Below, one piece after another: positions 1-7,570 of a stretch of 14,085 nucleotides of DNA. The notes under the pieces are model-generated. The model worked only from the letters and a program-made list of their open reading frames with translations. It ran no database searches and was not told the origin of the DNA. The position numbers were made by a program, and so were the translations under genes. Location of the stretch: contig JALRIY010000043.1 of assembly GCA_023255285.1 (NCBI GenBank), forward strand, positions 1 to 14,085, read 5' to 3'. Source of the DNA: Algoriphagus sp. GTDB lineage: Bacteria > Bacteroidota > Bacteroidia > Cytophagales > Cyclobacteriaceae. Each line of letters begins with the position of its first letter. Positions within the stretch are counted from its first letter, which is position 1.

Positions 1-930
1 CACTTAGCCAATATTGTGGATGATCATCTCATGGGCATCACCCATGTAATCCGTGGAGAAGAATGGCTCCCATCGGCCCCCCTACATGTACTATTGTACC
101 GGTTTTTTGGCTGGGAGGATACCATGCCCCAGTTTGCCCACCTGCCCCTGCTCCTCAAGCCTGATGGCAATGGCAAGCTCTCCAAGCGAGATGGAGATAA
201 ATTGGGATTTCCAGTATTTCCGCTCAATTGGATAGATCCATTTACAGGAGAAAAGTCAAGTGGCTTCCGTGAAACAGGTTATCTACCCGATGCACTGCTC
301 AATTTCCTTGCCTTCCTTGGTTGGAACCCTGGGGATGAGCGGGAGATTTTCTCCTTAGAGGAACTTGTAGAAGCATTCTCCATCGAACGCATAGGTAAGT
401 CAGGAACTAAATTTGACATTGCCAAAGCGAAGTGGTTTAACGAGCATTACTTGCGGAGTAAGTCTACAAAAGACTTGATCGCTTACCTGCAACAGGATTC
501 CTTAGCAGCTGGTACCACACTTTCTCAAGAAAAATCGGGAGCTATCGTCTCCTTACTTCGAGATCGGGTTACCTTCCCAGGGGACTTTTGGAAAGATAGC
601 CAGTTTCTTCACCAAGCACCTAGCGACTTTGATTCAGAGGTAGCAGCCAAAAAATGGAATACCGATGCCGTCACTCTACTTCAAGCCTATGCACTCGCAT
701 TGGAATCGGGAGTAGCCACTCCCTTTGATAGTACAGCTGCCAAAGCACTTTTGGAAAGCTCAGCAGAAGCTTCAGGAATCAAACTTGGAAAAGTCATGCA
801 GGCTGTTAGACTGGCAGTAACCGGGCTAGGTGCAGGACCAGATTTGATGGAAGTTTTTGCGATTTTAGGTCCGCAAGAAGTAGCCAAAAGAATTCGATTT
901 GCGTTAGATACGCTAGCAACTGTAGACTGA
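1..930 (+). CDS. gltX: Glutamyl-tRNA synthetase, C-terminal part (5' end outside window)
   Basis: Class I aminoacyl-tRNA synthetase that charges tRNA(Glu) with glutamate in the cytoplasm. The reading frame is open from base 1 (H-L-A-N-I-V-D-D-H...), so the gene enters from the left edge and a GTG at 16 is not a real start. Visible signatures are the active-site strand V-D-D-H-L-M-G-I-T-H-V-I-R-G-E-E-W and the class I KMSKS-type loop, here K-L-S-K-R (about residues 59-63 of the visible part), followed by the FPVFPLNW stretch often seen in Bacteroidota GluRS. The helical anticodon-binding region follows, up to TGA at 928-930. About 309 residues are visible; full-length GluRS is usually near 500, so the HIGH-motif half is missing. 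A 61-aa gene begins one base after the stop, so the two are probably co-transcribed. Confidence 0.96.
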   Translation, partial: HLANIVDDHLMGITHVIRGEEWLPSAPLHVLLYRFFGWEDTMPQFAHLPLLLKPDGNGKLSKRDGDKLGFPVFPLNWIDPFTGEKSSGFRETGYLPDALLNFLAFLGWNPGDEREIFSLEELVEAFSIERIGKSGTKFDIAKAKWFNEHYLRSKSTKDLIAYLQQDSLAAGTTLSQEKSGAIVSLLRDRVTFPGDFWKDSQFLHQAPSDFDSEVAAKKWNTDAVTLLQAYALALESGVATPFDSTAAKALLESSAEASGIKLGKVMQAVRLAVTGLGAGPDLMEVFAILGPQEVAKRIRFALDTLATVD

Positions 931-931
931 G

Positions 932-1117
932 ATGACTAAAAAGAAGAAAAAAGAAGAAGAGCCCCGCGTACACGAGGAATTAAAAGGGTTCAAAATGGAA
1001 ATCAATTCCTTCGGGGAGATCTCTTCCAGCCTTCCTATCGAGGCGATCAATGCCTTTCTAAACAAGAATGTGGCCGATAAAAAACTCCAAGAAAGAGAGG
1101 ATCAGATTCAAGATTAA
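932..1117 (+). CDS. Small Lys/Glu-rich protein downstream of gltX, unknown function
   Basis: A 61-residue protein whose ATG lies one base after the gltX stop, which suggests translation coupled to GluRS. The first ten residues are almost all Lys and Glu (M-T-K-K-K-K-K-E-E-E). The rest is a mixed helix-forming sequence with a hydrophobic patch (S-S-S-L-P-I-E-A-I-N-A-F-L, about 32-44) and a charged end. It has no signal peptide or membrane segment, so it should be cytoplasmic. A strong hairpin lies 13 bases after its stop, which fits it being the last gene of the gltX unit. I recognise no family. Position, start spacing and terminator make a real gene likely; the function is open. Confidence 0.7.
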   Translation: MTKKKKKEEEPRVHEELKGFKMEINSFGEISSSLPIEAINAFLNKNVADKKLQEREDQIQD

Positions 1118-1129
1118 GTCCTAAACTGT

Positions 1130-1162
1130 CCACAAAAGCTTCTTTAACCGAGGCTTTTGTGG
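1130..1162 (+). terminator. Hairpin, probable terminator of the gltX unit
   Basis: Inverted repeat with a 13-bp stem (1130-1142 against 1150-1162, one G-U pair) and a 7-base loop. It lies 13 bases past the stop of the 61-aa gene. No U-tract follows immediately; a T-run begins only at about 1178. Intrinsic termination is therefore likely but not textbook. Confidence 0.55.
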
Positions 1163-1197
1163 TTATAGGGGATTCTATTTTTTGATATAAATAAGTC

Positions 1198-1338
1198 TGA
1201 TTATCCGCTTTGTCACAGGTAACGAGAGAAAATGAGGTTTGAAGTTTATCTAGGTGGGCTGTGGACTGTCGTCTGTGGAACATTTATCCGAAGAAATTCA
1301 AAGAAATCTTAGGTTACTGGTAAGATTGCGGATAATCA
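1198..1338. repeat. Split 11-bp inverted repeat TGATTATCCGC / GCGGATAATCA
   Basis: Left arm at 1198-1208 and right arm at 1328-1338, perfectly complementary over 11 bases and separated by 119 bases. The right arm ends 19 bases before the ATG at 1358. Possible roles are a pair of operator sites for one regulator or a long-range mRNA structure. The spacing is too long for a terminator, and chance cannot be excluded. Confidence 0.4.
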
Positions 1339-1357
1339 TTTAAATAAGTAAAACCAT

Positions 1358-4063
1358 ATGGTCCACCAAGGAGAATTTTCAATAAGCAGTCAATTTTCAA
1401 GGACTAGTAGGAAGGCTAGTCAAATCCAGCTATTCCAGCTATTCCTAGCGATGAGTTTCTTTCTGTTGAATTTTCTTTCCTCTTCACTACTTGCACAAAC
1501 TGGACGCTTGGGTGGAACGATTGTCTCTAGCGCCACAGCTTCCCCACTTCCAGAGATCCATGTATTTATCCCAAACACCACCTTTCAAGCTTTTTCTGAT
1601 GAAAATGGCAATTTTCAACTTACAAACCTTCCTGAAGGGACCTGGGAGCTGCAGGTTCGGGGTCTAGGCTGGGAAAAGTTTAGCCAAGAGATTCAGGTCA
1701 TAGCAGGAATTTCAATCCAGCTTTCCATTCGTCTCAACAAGCAAGAAAATTCTAGTTTCACGGCTTCTGATTTGTCCAAATCCAAAATCAATAAGTTGAC
1801 AAAGGCATTGAAGGAAGCCTTTGTAGGGGAAGGCTTGGAACGAGAGCAAATTCAATTTTTAAATCCAGATAAGCTGATTTTTGAGGAACAACAAAATAAT
1901 TCTTATCGGGTGCATGCAACCGAGCCCTTATTTTTTTCCAATCTAGAAACGGGCTACTTGATTTCGGTGTATTTTGACCCCTTTACTTTAGATTCCTCCA
2001 CCCCTCAATCTTTGACCTACGTATATTTTGAATTGCCCAAAGAAGAGCATTTGGAAGAAGGGAGAAGGGCCGCTCGTTTGAAGGGGTATCTGTCCAGTCC
2101 TAGGCATTACATCGCACAGTTGATGGAAGGGAAAACAACTGACTTCCCCACTCCGGCAAACCCAGAAGTGGCTTTTACATCTCAGGCAGGAGTTTACCAA
2201 CTTTCTTTCACCAAACCCTTGGAGGTAACCTTGGCAGATGGATCACAAGGAAGCCTGGATTACAGTGGGGAGATACTGCTCGTTCATCTCAATGGCAGCC
2301 CTGTGGCATCTGACCAATTGGTTTTGGGAGGGGTATTCTTAAATCAAAATCCAATTTTTGGGGTACCCGCTAATTTCAATGCGGAGCGCATGACCAAACT
2401 GGCTAATTTGGAAAAAAATGACCTAGTGATGCAAGAACGAATCTATTTGCATACTGATCGGAAGCATTACTGGCCAGCAGAAAATATTTATTTCAAAGCT
2501 TACCTTTCCTATGGAAGTCCTTTGATGGCGGAGGAGCTAAGTAAGGTGCTGCATCTTGAGCTGGTCGATGGGACAGGCTACGAATGGATCCATCAGGTTG
2601 TGGAAATCAAGGGGGGAGTTGCCCAGGGGCATCTTTCCCTTCCTGATTTGGCAGAAACGGGTAATTTTTACCTTCGTGCGTATACTGCTTGGGGGCTCAA
2701 TTATGAGCAAGAGGAATTTATTTTGCCTATTCAAATTTTACCCCACCAGTTTCAACCTGCTCCTTTTCCAATTGCTTCAGCCTCTAAAAAAATTAGTGTT
2801 TTTTCGGACAAACAAAATTACGAGCCAGGGGAACAAGTTAGGCTCAACATCCTGACCCTGGATGAAGAGGGAAAACCATTGAAATCGAACTTCTCAGTGT
2901 CAGTATTGGACGGTAACCAGGCAGTCTATGTGCCAGATTACCAAGGAATAGAGTCCCTTTTGCAGCTGTCCAAACGAAAATCTGGAGTAGAGGAATATCC
3001 TGTTGAAAAAGCGTTTGAGTTGGCAGGTAAACTTCTGGACGAAAACGGGGTCCCTATACCAGGTTCCATCAAGGCATTTATCAACGGATACGAAGATGTA
3101 CGTACCCTTAAGTCAGCAAAAGATGGGACCTTTTATTTTCCGGACATAAATTTTACTAGCGATTTTGAGGTGTCTTTGCAGGCAAGCGACCAAAATGCTA
3201 GGCCGATTCGAGTTATTCAATTGGATGTTAAATCCTATCCCACCAGAAAGGATCTAAACACTATCTCTTTTCCAAAGATAGTACCTAGAGGAAAACAGCC
3301 CGATGCCGCTATCCGACCTATCCAATCCCTTCAACCAGGGGAAATCATGCTGGAGGAGGCTGTAGTAGAGGAAAAAAAGGAAAATTCAATAGGTCCTATG
3401 ATTTATGGGGAACCTGATAAGGTGGTCTTCACGGAAGGGATGAATTTGGGGGGGACTACCCTCCAATTTTTATATGCCTTGTCCGCACAGGTTGCAGGGT
3501 TGAGGGTTGTAGGTTCTCCTCCTAATGTAGGGGTGTCCTTTAGAGGGGGCGAACCCTTGGTCCTTATCAATGGGGCCCCATCCAATGGATCTTCAGGAAC
3601 AACCCTAGGAGGTGGAGGGGGTAGATCTGTTTATGAGGTATTGGAAGGCATAAATATTTTCAACATAGAGCGGGTAGAAGTTATCCGTCGTCTTGTGCCA
3701 ATGTATGGAGACTTGGGTCGAAATGGAGTGATCTCTCTAATTTTAAAAAGTGGGGAGCAGCGCCAAAAAGAGTTAAATAATTTTACTTTGCTGAAGCTGC
3801 AAGGGTTTGCAGAGAGTCTCCCATTTGAGATCACAGAAGGTAGGAGGAAGTTTTACCCTTACTTAAAACCCTTCCGGCCTACCATATATTGGAATCCCAC
3901 CCTTACCAACGATGGATCAAAGCTTTCTATTCCCATTGAATTTTTTCTTAACGAAAAATCAGGGCCAATTTTGGTAGAAGTCCGTGGGATTACAGAACTT
4001 GGGGAACCTATTTCGGGGACCTTTGTACTCAACGAGCCTACAATAGAGCCCGAGCAAAAATAA
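1358..4063 (+). CDS. Exported macroglobulin-like protein with TonB-plug domain and no barrel (paralogue 1)
   Basis: Cell-envelope protein of 901 aa; substrate and role unknown. Modules in order: signal peptide (hydrophobic core about 25-46, ending L-L-A|Q); carboxypeptidase-like regulatory domain (about 48-127); a diverged Bacteroidota module beginning near L-N-P-D-K-L-I-F (about 138-350); macroglobulin MG2-like region opening with E-R-I-Y-L-H-T-D-R (359-465) and a second one opening near V-F-S-D-K-Q-N-Y-E-P-G-E (about 480-520); a regulatory-like fold (556-625); TonB-plug-like domain (about 698-798) with F-R-G-G-E-P-L-V-L-I-N-G and Y-G-D-L-G-R-N-G-V-I; and an A2M-like C-terminus opening with T-I-Y-W-N-P (about 842-893). 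It lacks the roughly 600-residue barrel expected after a receptor plug, any thioester motif and any cysteine. I keep the ATG at 1358 because the basic segment before the hydrophobic core would be lost from the ATG at 1451. An AAGGAG at 1368-1373 lies inside the frame. Domain names come from pattern recognition, not a search. Confidence 0.88.
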   Translation: MVHQGEFSISSQFSRTSRKASQIQLFQLFLAMSFFLLNFLSSSLLAQTGRLGGTIVSSATASPLPEIHVFIPNTTFQAFSDENGNFQLTNLPEGTWELQVRGLGWEKFSQEIQVIAGISIQLSIRLNKQENSSFTASDLSKSKINKLTKALKEAFVGEGLEREQIQFLNPDKLIFEEQQNNSYRVHATEPLFFSNLETGYLISVYFDPFTLDSSTPQSLTYVYFELPKEEHLEEGRRAARLKGYLSSPRHYIAQLMEGKTTDFPTPANPEVAFTSQAGVYQLSFTKPLEVTLADGSQGSLDYSGEILLVHLNGSPVASDQLVLGGVFLNQNPIFGVPANFNAERMTKLANLEKNDLVMQERIYLHTDRKHYWPAENIYFKAYLSYGSPLMAEELSKVLHLELVDGTGYEWIHQVVEIKGGVAQGHLSLPDLAETGNFYLRAYTAWGLNYEQEEFILPIQILPHQFQPAPFPIASASKKISVFSDKQNYEPGEQVRLNILTLDEEGKPLKSNFSVSVLDGNQAVYVPDYQGIESLLQLSKRKSGVEEYPVEKAFELAGKLLDENGVPIPGSIKAFINGYEDVRTLKSAKDGTFYFPDINFTSDFEVSLQASDQNARPIRVIQLDVKSYPTRKDLNTISFPKIVPRGKQPDAAIRPIQSLQPGEIMLEEAVVEEKKENSIGPMIYGEPDKVVFTEGMNLGGTTLQFLYALSAQVAGLRVVGSPPNVGVSFRGGEPLVLINGAPSNGSSGTTLGGGGGRSVYEVLEGINIFNIERVEVIRRLVPMYGDLGRNGVISLILKSGEQRQKELNNFTLLKLQGFAESLPFEITEGRRKFYPYLKPFRPTIYWNPTLTNDGSKLSIPIEFFLNEKSGPILVEVRGITELGEPISGTFVLNEPTIEPEQK

Positions 4064-4091
4064 TCTATCTGCTACTTATTCGAATTTCCTT

Positions 4092-6836
4092 GTGAAAAAA
4101 CTTCTTCTAATCGCTTCCTTTGTGTTTTGCACCTTTACTAGTATGGCACAAACGGCTACGGTCACTGGGCAAGTAAAGGATGCAGAGACGGGGGAAGCTT
4201 TGCCTTTTTGTTCGGTCTTTGTGAATAATACTACTATTTCTACCGCTACTGATCTCGAGGGAAACTTCACGCTTTCGGGCTTGGAAGTAGGGACGGTAGA
4301 AATTGGCTTTTCCTTCCTAGGTTACATTGCCCAAACTAGAACAATTACCCTAAAACCAGGAGGGACAATTACCCTTAATTTGAACCTGAGTCCACTTGAA
4401 CAGGAGCTTTCCGAACAGGAAGTCAAGGCTTCGCGGGATAAAAGTTGGGAGCGAGACCTCCGAAAATTTCAAAGCCTTTTTTTGGGGATAGATGAGGCTG
4501 CGACACAGACTAGTATTCTCAATCCCTGGGTGATAGATTTTCCCGAGGCTACCGAAAAAGGAAGTTTTGTGGCTCGTGCTGAGCAGCCGATTGAAATTGA
4601 AAACCGCTATTTGGGGTACAAAATTACTTTCAACCTGAAGGAGTTTATTGACGCGCCTGCCACCTATCGTATTGTAGGGGCAGCTCGGTTTGAATTATTG
4701 CCGACAGATTCAAAAGAACAGATAGAGCTTTGGGAAAGAAATAGAGCTGCAATTTACCGTCGGTCTCCTATGAATTTATTTCGCTCCTTGATCAAAGGGA
4801 ACTACCAGCAGGAAGGATTTTTCTTGTACGGGGATAAAGCAGGGGGTTCTGAAAGCATGAATATGCGGTCCGATATCTTTGCCAACGAACTGGGTAAGTC
4901 TGTAGTACCTTACAAAGCCGATCCCCTTGTACTACCAAGTAGTTCTCCTGGAGATTACTTACTGCAGCTCAAAGGGCGTATTGAGATTCACTACCAAAAG
5001 GGATTTGCTCAAGCCAATACCTATCGGGATGCGCCTTATCCAATCTCTTGGCTGGAAGTGAAAAATGGGCAACTGAGAGTTCGAGAGAATGGTACGGTAA
5101 TGAACCCCGAGGACCTTGTTTTTTCTGGGGATATGGATCGAAAGCGGATTTCCAATTTATTGCCATTGGATTACGATGCAGAAAGAGGAATCCTGCTACA
5201 AGACCTGTCGAAATCTGCTAAAAATTACCAGGAGAAGGTGTATCTACATACGGATAAGCCCTATTACTATGCGGGGGACTCACTTTTTTTCAAAGGGTAC
5301 TTTGCCTATGGCAATCCCTACCTGCGAGATGCATTGAGTAAAGTCCTGCATGTGGAAGTGTTGACAGAGGAGCGGGACATACTTATTGAAAAAAAATTCC
5401 CAATTCGGGATGCAATTGTTGTGGGAGATTTGGTTCTTCCAGATTCTCTTTCGGGTGATCGGTATTTTTTACGAGCCTATACCAATTGGATGCGGAATTA
5501 CGGTCCCAACCAATATTTTATACAGGCGCTTCCTGTTTTAAATCCCTACAAGCGAGTGGTTGCATCAGAGGGGGTAAACCAGTGGGTCAATCGTGGGGTA
5601 CAGTTGAAGATGGCTACCCAAAATTTTGGACCCCGAGAAGAGGTTAGTCTCAGTTTGCTTGTAACAGATAAAAATGGTCGTCCAGCACCAGCTAACCTTT
5701 CTATTGGGGTATGGGATGCAGAGCAGCTGGTACCTATCGCCCGTGAAACGGATTTACAAACTAGTTTGGCACTTAGTGCTGTCCCTGAAAATTTGGGAAC
5801 AGAGCGATTTCAATATGGAATTGAAACTCGGCTTTCAATTACGGGGAGAGTTACAGACGAAAAAGGAAAGGGTCTTTCGGCAGAGGTTACCGCCTTTGTC
5901 AATGAGTTTCAGGGAATGGTTCAACTGAATTCCAATTCGGAAGGCTATTTCAGGATGGAAGACATGGAGTTTTATGGGACTCTTCGCTTTGGTTTTGTAG
6001 CTGCCGACCGAAAAGGGAGGCCCTTGAATGTACAAATTAATGATCCATTAAAAGCTCCTGTGGTATTGCCTGCCTCCCCGTATTTCCCGAAGGTGACTAC
6101 CTTAGCCACACCGGTCTTAAGGTCTAAATTAGAAGCTACTGGGAATGAAAAAGCTTTTCAAGAAAAGTCAATTCCAAAAGCCATCTATGGGAATCCTGAC
6201 TTTGTGATTGAAGGCGAAAAATTGACTAAAACAGGCAATTCCTCCGATTTGGTCAATAGCTTGGTTGGAAATATTCCTGGTGCCCAAGTCAACTTAGTTG
6301 GGGGCACCGGTCAGCAGAGTATCCGTCTACGCGGCGGAGCTGCATCGGCCTTAAGTTCTATGGAGCCTGTAGTCATGGTAGATGGAATAGTTCTCGTGGG
6401 GGGAGGAATGTCTACTGCAGCAGATAATATTCGGACCATTAATCCCTTTGATATAGATCGAGTGGAAGTAGTGTCTCGAATGGTCCCCATGTTGGGTGAT
6501 CAAGGAAGAAATGGAGTCATTGCCATTTACCTAAAAGATAATCTAGAGGAAGAAGAAGCTGTCTTGAATGGCAAAGGAATGTTGAGGTATACTCTTGAAG
6601 GATTTCCTGTACCGAATGATTTTGTTGTTCGATCCTATCCATCAACTAGTCTGACAGAAACTCGGGATGATCGACAAACCTTGTATTGGAATCCCTATTT
6701 GGTAACGACTGAATCGGGAGCTCTTTCGCTTTCCTTTTTTTCCAACGATACAGGCGGTCCTGTTGTTGTAGAAATTAGGGGAACTACCGTTACAGGTGAA
6801 CCTATTCAGGGTACTTTTCTTTTAAACAAAAAATAG
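4092..6836 (+). CDS. Exported macroglobulin-like protein with TonB-plug domain and no barrel (paralogue 2)
   Basis: 914-aa paralogue of the preceding gene, 28 bases downstream, starting at GTG (M-K-K-L-L-L-I-A-S-F). Signal peptide 1-19 ends S-M-A|Q. Then come a carboxypeptidase-like regulatory domain (22-103, with D-L-E-G-N-F-T-L) and a Bacteroidota module in good shape (about 115-350: I-L-N-P near 142, L-G-Y-K-I-T-F near 174, W-E-R-N-R near 214). An MG2-like region opens with E-K-V-Y-L-H-T-D-K (381-480), followed by a second MG-like segment (about 503-545) and a regulatory-like fold (about 580-640). The TonB-plug-like domain is at about 715-816 (I-R-L-R-G-G-A, P-V-V-M-V-D-G, G-D-Q-G-R-N-G-V-I). 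The A2M-like end opens with T-L-Y-W-N-P (863-910). There is no outer-membrane barrel and no thioester motif; the only cysteines are at 13 (signal peptide) and 40. Similarity to paralogue 1 is clearest in the YLHTD region, the plug and the C-terminus. Probably co-transcribed with its neighbours. Confidence 0.9.
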   Translation: MKKLLLIASFVFCTFTSMAQTATVTGQVKDAETGEALPFCSVFVNNTTISTATDLEGNFTLSGLEVGTVEIGFSFLGYIAQTRTITLKPGGTITLNLNLSPLEQELSEQEVKASRDKSWERDLRKFQSLFLGIDEAATQTSILNPWVIDFPEATEKGSFVARAEQPIEIENRYLGYKITFNLKEFIDAPATYRIVGAARFELLPTDSKEQIELWERNRAAIYRRSPMNLFRSLIKGNYQQEGFFLYGDKAGGSESMNMRSDIFANELGKSVVPYKADPLVLPSSSPGDYLLQLKGRIEIHYQKGFAQANTYRDAPYPISWLEVKNGQLRVRENGTVMNPEDLVFSGDMDRKRISNLLPLDYDAERGILLQDLSKSAKNYQEKVYLHTDKPYYYAGDSLFFKGYFAYGNPYLRDALSKVLHVEVLTEERDILIEKKFPIRDAIVVGDLVLPDSLSGDRYFLRAYTNWMRNYGPNQYFIQALPVLNPYKRVVASEGVNQWVNRGVQLKMATQNFGPREEVSLSLLVTDKNGRPAPANLSIGVWDAEQLVPIARETDLQTSLALSAVPENLGTERFQYGIETRLSITGRVTDEKGKGLSAEVTAFVNEFQGMVQLNSNSEGYFRMEDMEFYGTLRFGFVAADRKGRPLNVQINDPLKAPVVLPASPYFPKVTTLATPVLRSKLEATGNEKAFQEKSIPKAIYGNPDFVIEGEKLTKTGNSSDLVNSLVGNIPGAQVNLVGGTGQQSIRLRGGAASALSSMEPVVMVDGIVLVGGGMSTAADNIRTINPFDIDRVEVVSRMVPMLGDQGRNGVIAIYLKDNLEEEEAVLNGKGMLRYTLEGFPVPNDFVVRSYPSTSLTETRDDRQTLYWNPYLVTTESGALSLSFFSNDTGGPVVVEIRGTTVTGEPIQGTFLLNKK

Positions 6837-6847
6837 AAGTGGGAGAG

Positions 6848-7507
6848 ATGGCAAAACTATTTTTTTGGGCAATTCTATTTTTCCTGCCAGCAATCGCTAC
6901 GGCGCAGCTAAGCCTTGGTATTCGAGGTGGAGTGACCACTAGTTCGTACAGCTATCAAGCGACAGCTGGTACCCGTTCCAAAAGTGTAGAAGGGATTGTT
7001 GCCCCTTCTTTTGCCGTAGTTTTGGAGTATTTTGATTCAAAAAATGCAGGAGTAGAGCTCAATGTACAGCAATTGATGCTAGGATTTGCGCAAGTCAATG
7101 ATGCCGGGAAAGTCAATCAAACTGAATTTACCTACCTTAAATTTCCGGTTTTAGCTAGTATTTTTGCAGGAAGGTCAGGAAGAATTCAAGTAAAGTTTGG
7201 CCCTCATTTTGGGGTGCTAAGGCGGGTGGAAGATCTTTCTCGGGAATATTCGGGGGCAGTTCCAAAAGAGCTTCCAACCTATGGGCAGCCTGCAGATTTG
7301 CCCAATAAACGTATGTATGGGTTGACAGGGGGTGCCGGTATCTCCAAACTGTTTGGGAAGTCTACCCTAGCAGTAGAAGTGCGATTTGCCTACGATTTTA
7401 CGAATCCTGAATCGCAGGATCGGATTTTTGAGATGAGTTCCACGAACTTAGAATTCACGCTAGCCTATTTATTCCGCATTAAGGAGCGGAAGCAAAAAAG
7501 TCCTTGA
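6848..7507 (+). CDS. Small outer-membrane beta-barrel protein, PorT-like
   Basis: Predicted 219-aa outer-membrane barrel (OMP_b-brl_2/PorT-like family), third gene of the envelope cluster. The signal peptide M-A-K-L-F-F-W-A-I-L-F-F-L-P ends A-T-A|Q. The mature chain begins L-S-L-G-I-R-G-G-V-T, the glycine-rich first strand typical of this family, and goes on with alternating hydrophobic strands including Y-L-K-F-P-V-L-A-S and G-P-H-F-G-V-L, two hallmark segments. The last strand is L-E-F-T-L-A-Y-L-F-R-I, followed by a short basic tail. I chose ATG 6848; an in-frame GTG at 6839 would add three residues and is less likely. It starts 11 bases after paralogue 2 ends, so co-transcription is very likely. 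The barrel is too small (about eight strands) to act as a TonB-dependent transporter for the two plug proteins. The specific role is unknown. Confidence 0.82.
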   Translation: MAKLFFWAILFFLPAIATAQLSLGIRGGVTTSSYSYQATAGTRSKSVEGIVAPSFAVVLEYFDSKNAGVELNVQQLMLGFAQVNDAGKVNQTEFTYLKFPVLASIFAGRSGRIQVKFGPHFGVLRRVEDLSREYSGAVPKELPTYGQPADLPNKRMYGLTGGAGISKLFGKSTLAVEVRFAYDFTNPESQDRIFEMSSTNLEFTLAYLFRIKERKQKSP

Positions 7508-7514
7508 AGGAAGC

Positions 7515-7546
7515 TTTGGCAAGCTTGACTTCAGTCGGTACCTTTA
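7515..7546 (+). promoter_or_regulatory. Possible Bacteroidota-type promoter for aroQ
   Basis: TTTG at 7515-7518 and TACCTTTA at 7539-7546 with a 20-base spacer resemble the Bacteroidota -33 (TTTG) and -7 (TAnnTTTG) elements, with one mismatch in the -7 box. It sits in the 63-base gap after the envelope cluster, about 25 bases before the aroQ ATG. Found by eye; short AT-rich motifs can occur by chance. Confidence 0.35.
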
Positions 7547-7570
7547 CTTGCAATTCTTTTCAATGTACCT

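Larger units (their letters stand above)
1118..1357. other. Intergenic region upstream of the envelope cluster
   Basis: 240 bases between the gltX unit and the first envelope gene. It contains the terminator hairpin at 1130-1162, a split 11-bp inverted repeat (1198-1208 and 1328-1338), and two direct copies of CTGTGGA (1259-1265 and 1273-1279). I see no clean Bacteroidota -7 box (TAnnTTTG). The nearest candidate, at about 1176-1184, has one base too many in the T-run. The promoter of the envelope cluster presumably lies here. Confidence 0.6.

Noticed and set aside
1259..1279. Two direct CTGTGGA copies, 14 bases apart
   Set aside because: Too short and only two copies; likely chance.
1047..1283. 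78-aa open frame on the minus strand across the gltX terminator
   Set aside because: It runs through the 61-aa gene and the hairpin on the opposite strand, and has no recognisable motif.
3448..3454. G7 tract in the first plug protein as a phase-variation switch (another G7 at 8499-8505)
   Set aside because: Seven bases is short for slippage switching, both tracts are simple Gly-Gly codons within conserved segments, and both frames are intact.
1358..6836. Thioester motif (GCGEQ-type) expected in true alpha-2-macroglobulins
   Set aside because: Looked for in both long proteins and not present; the first protein has no cysteine at all, so a covalent protease-trap mechanism is not supported.
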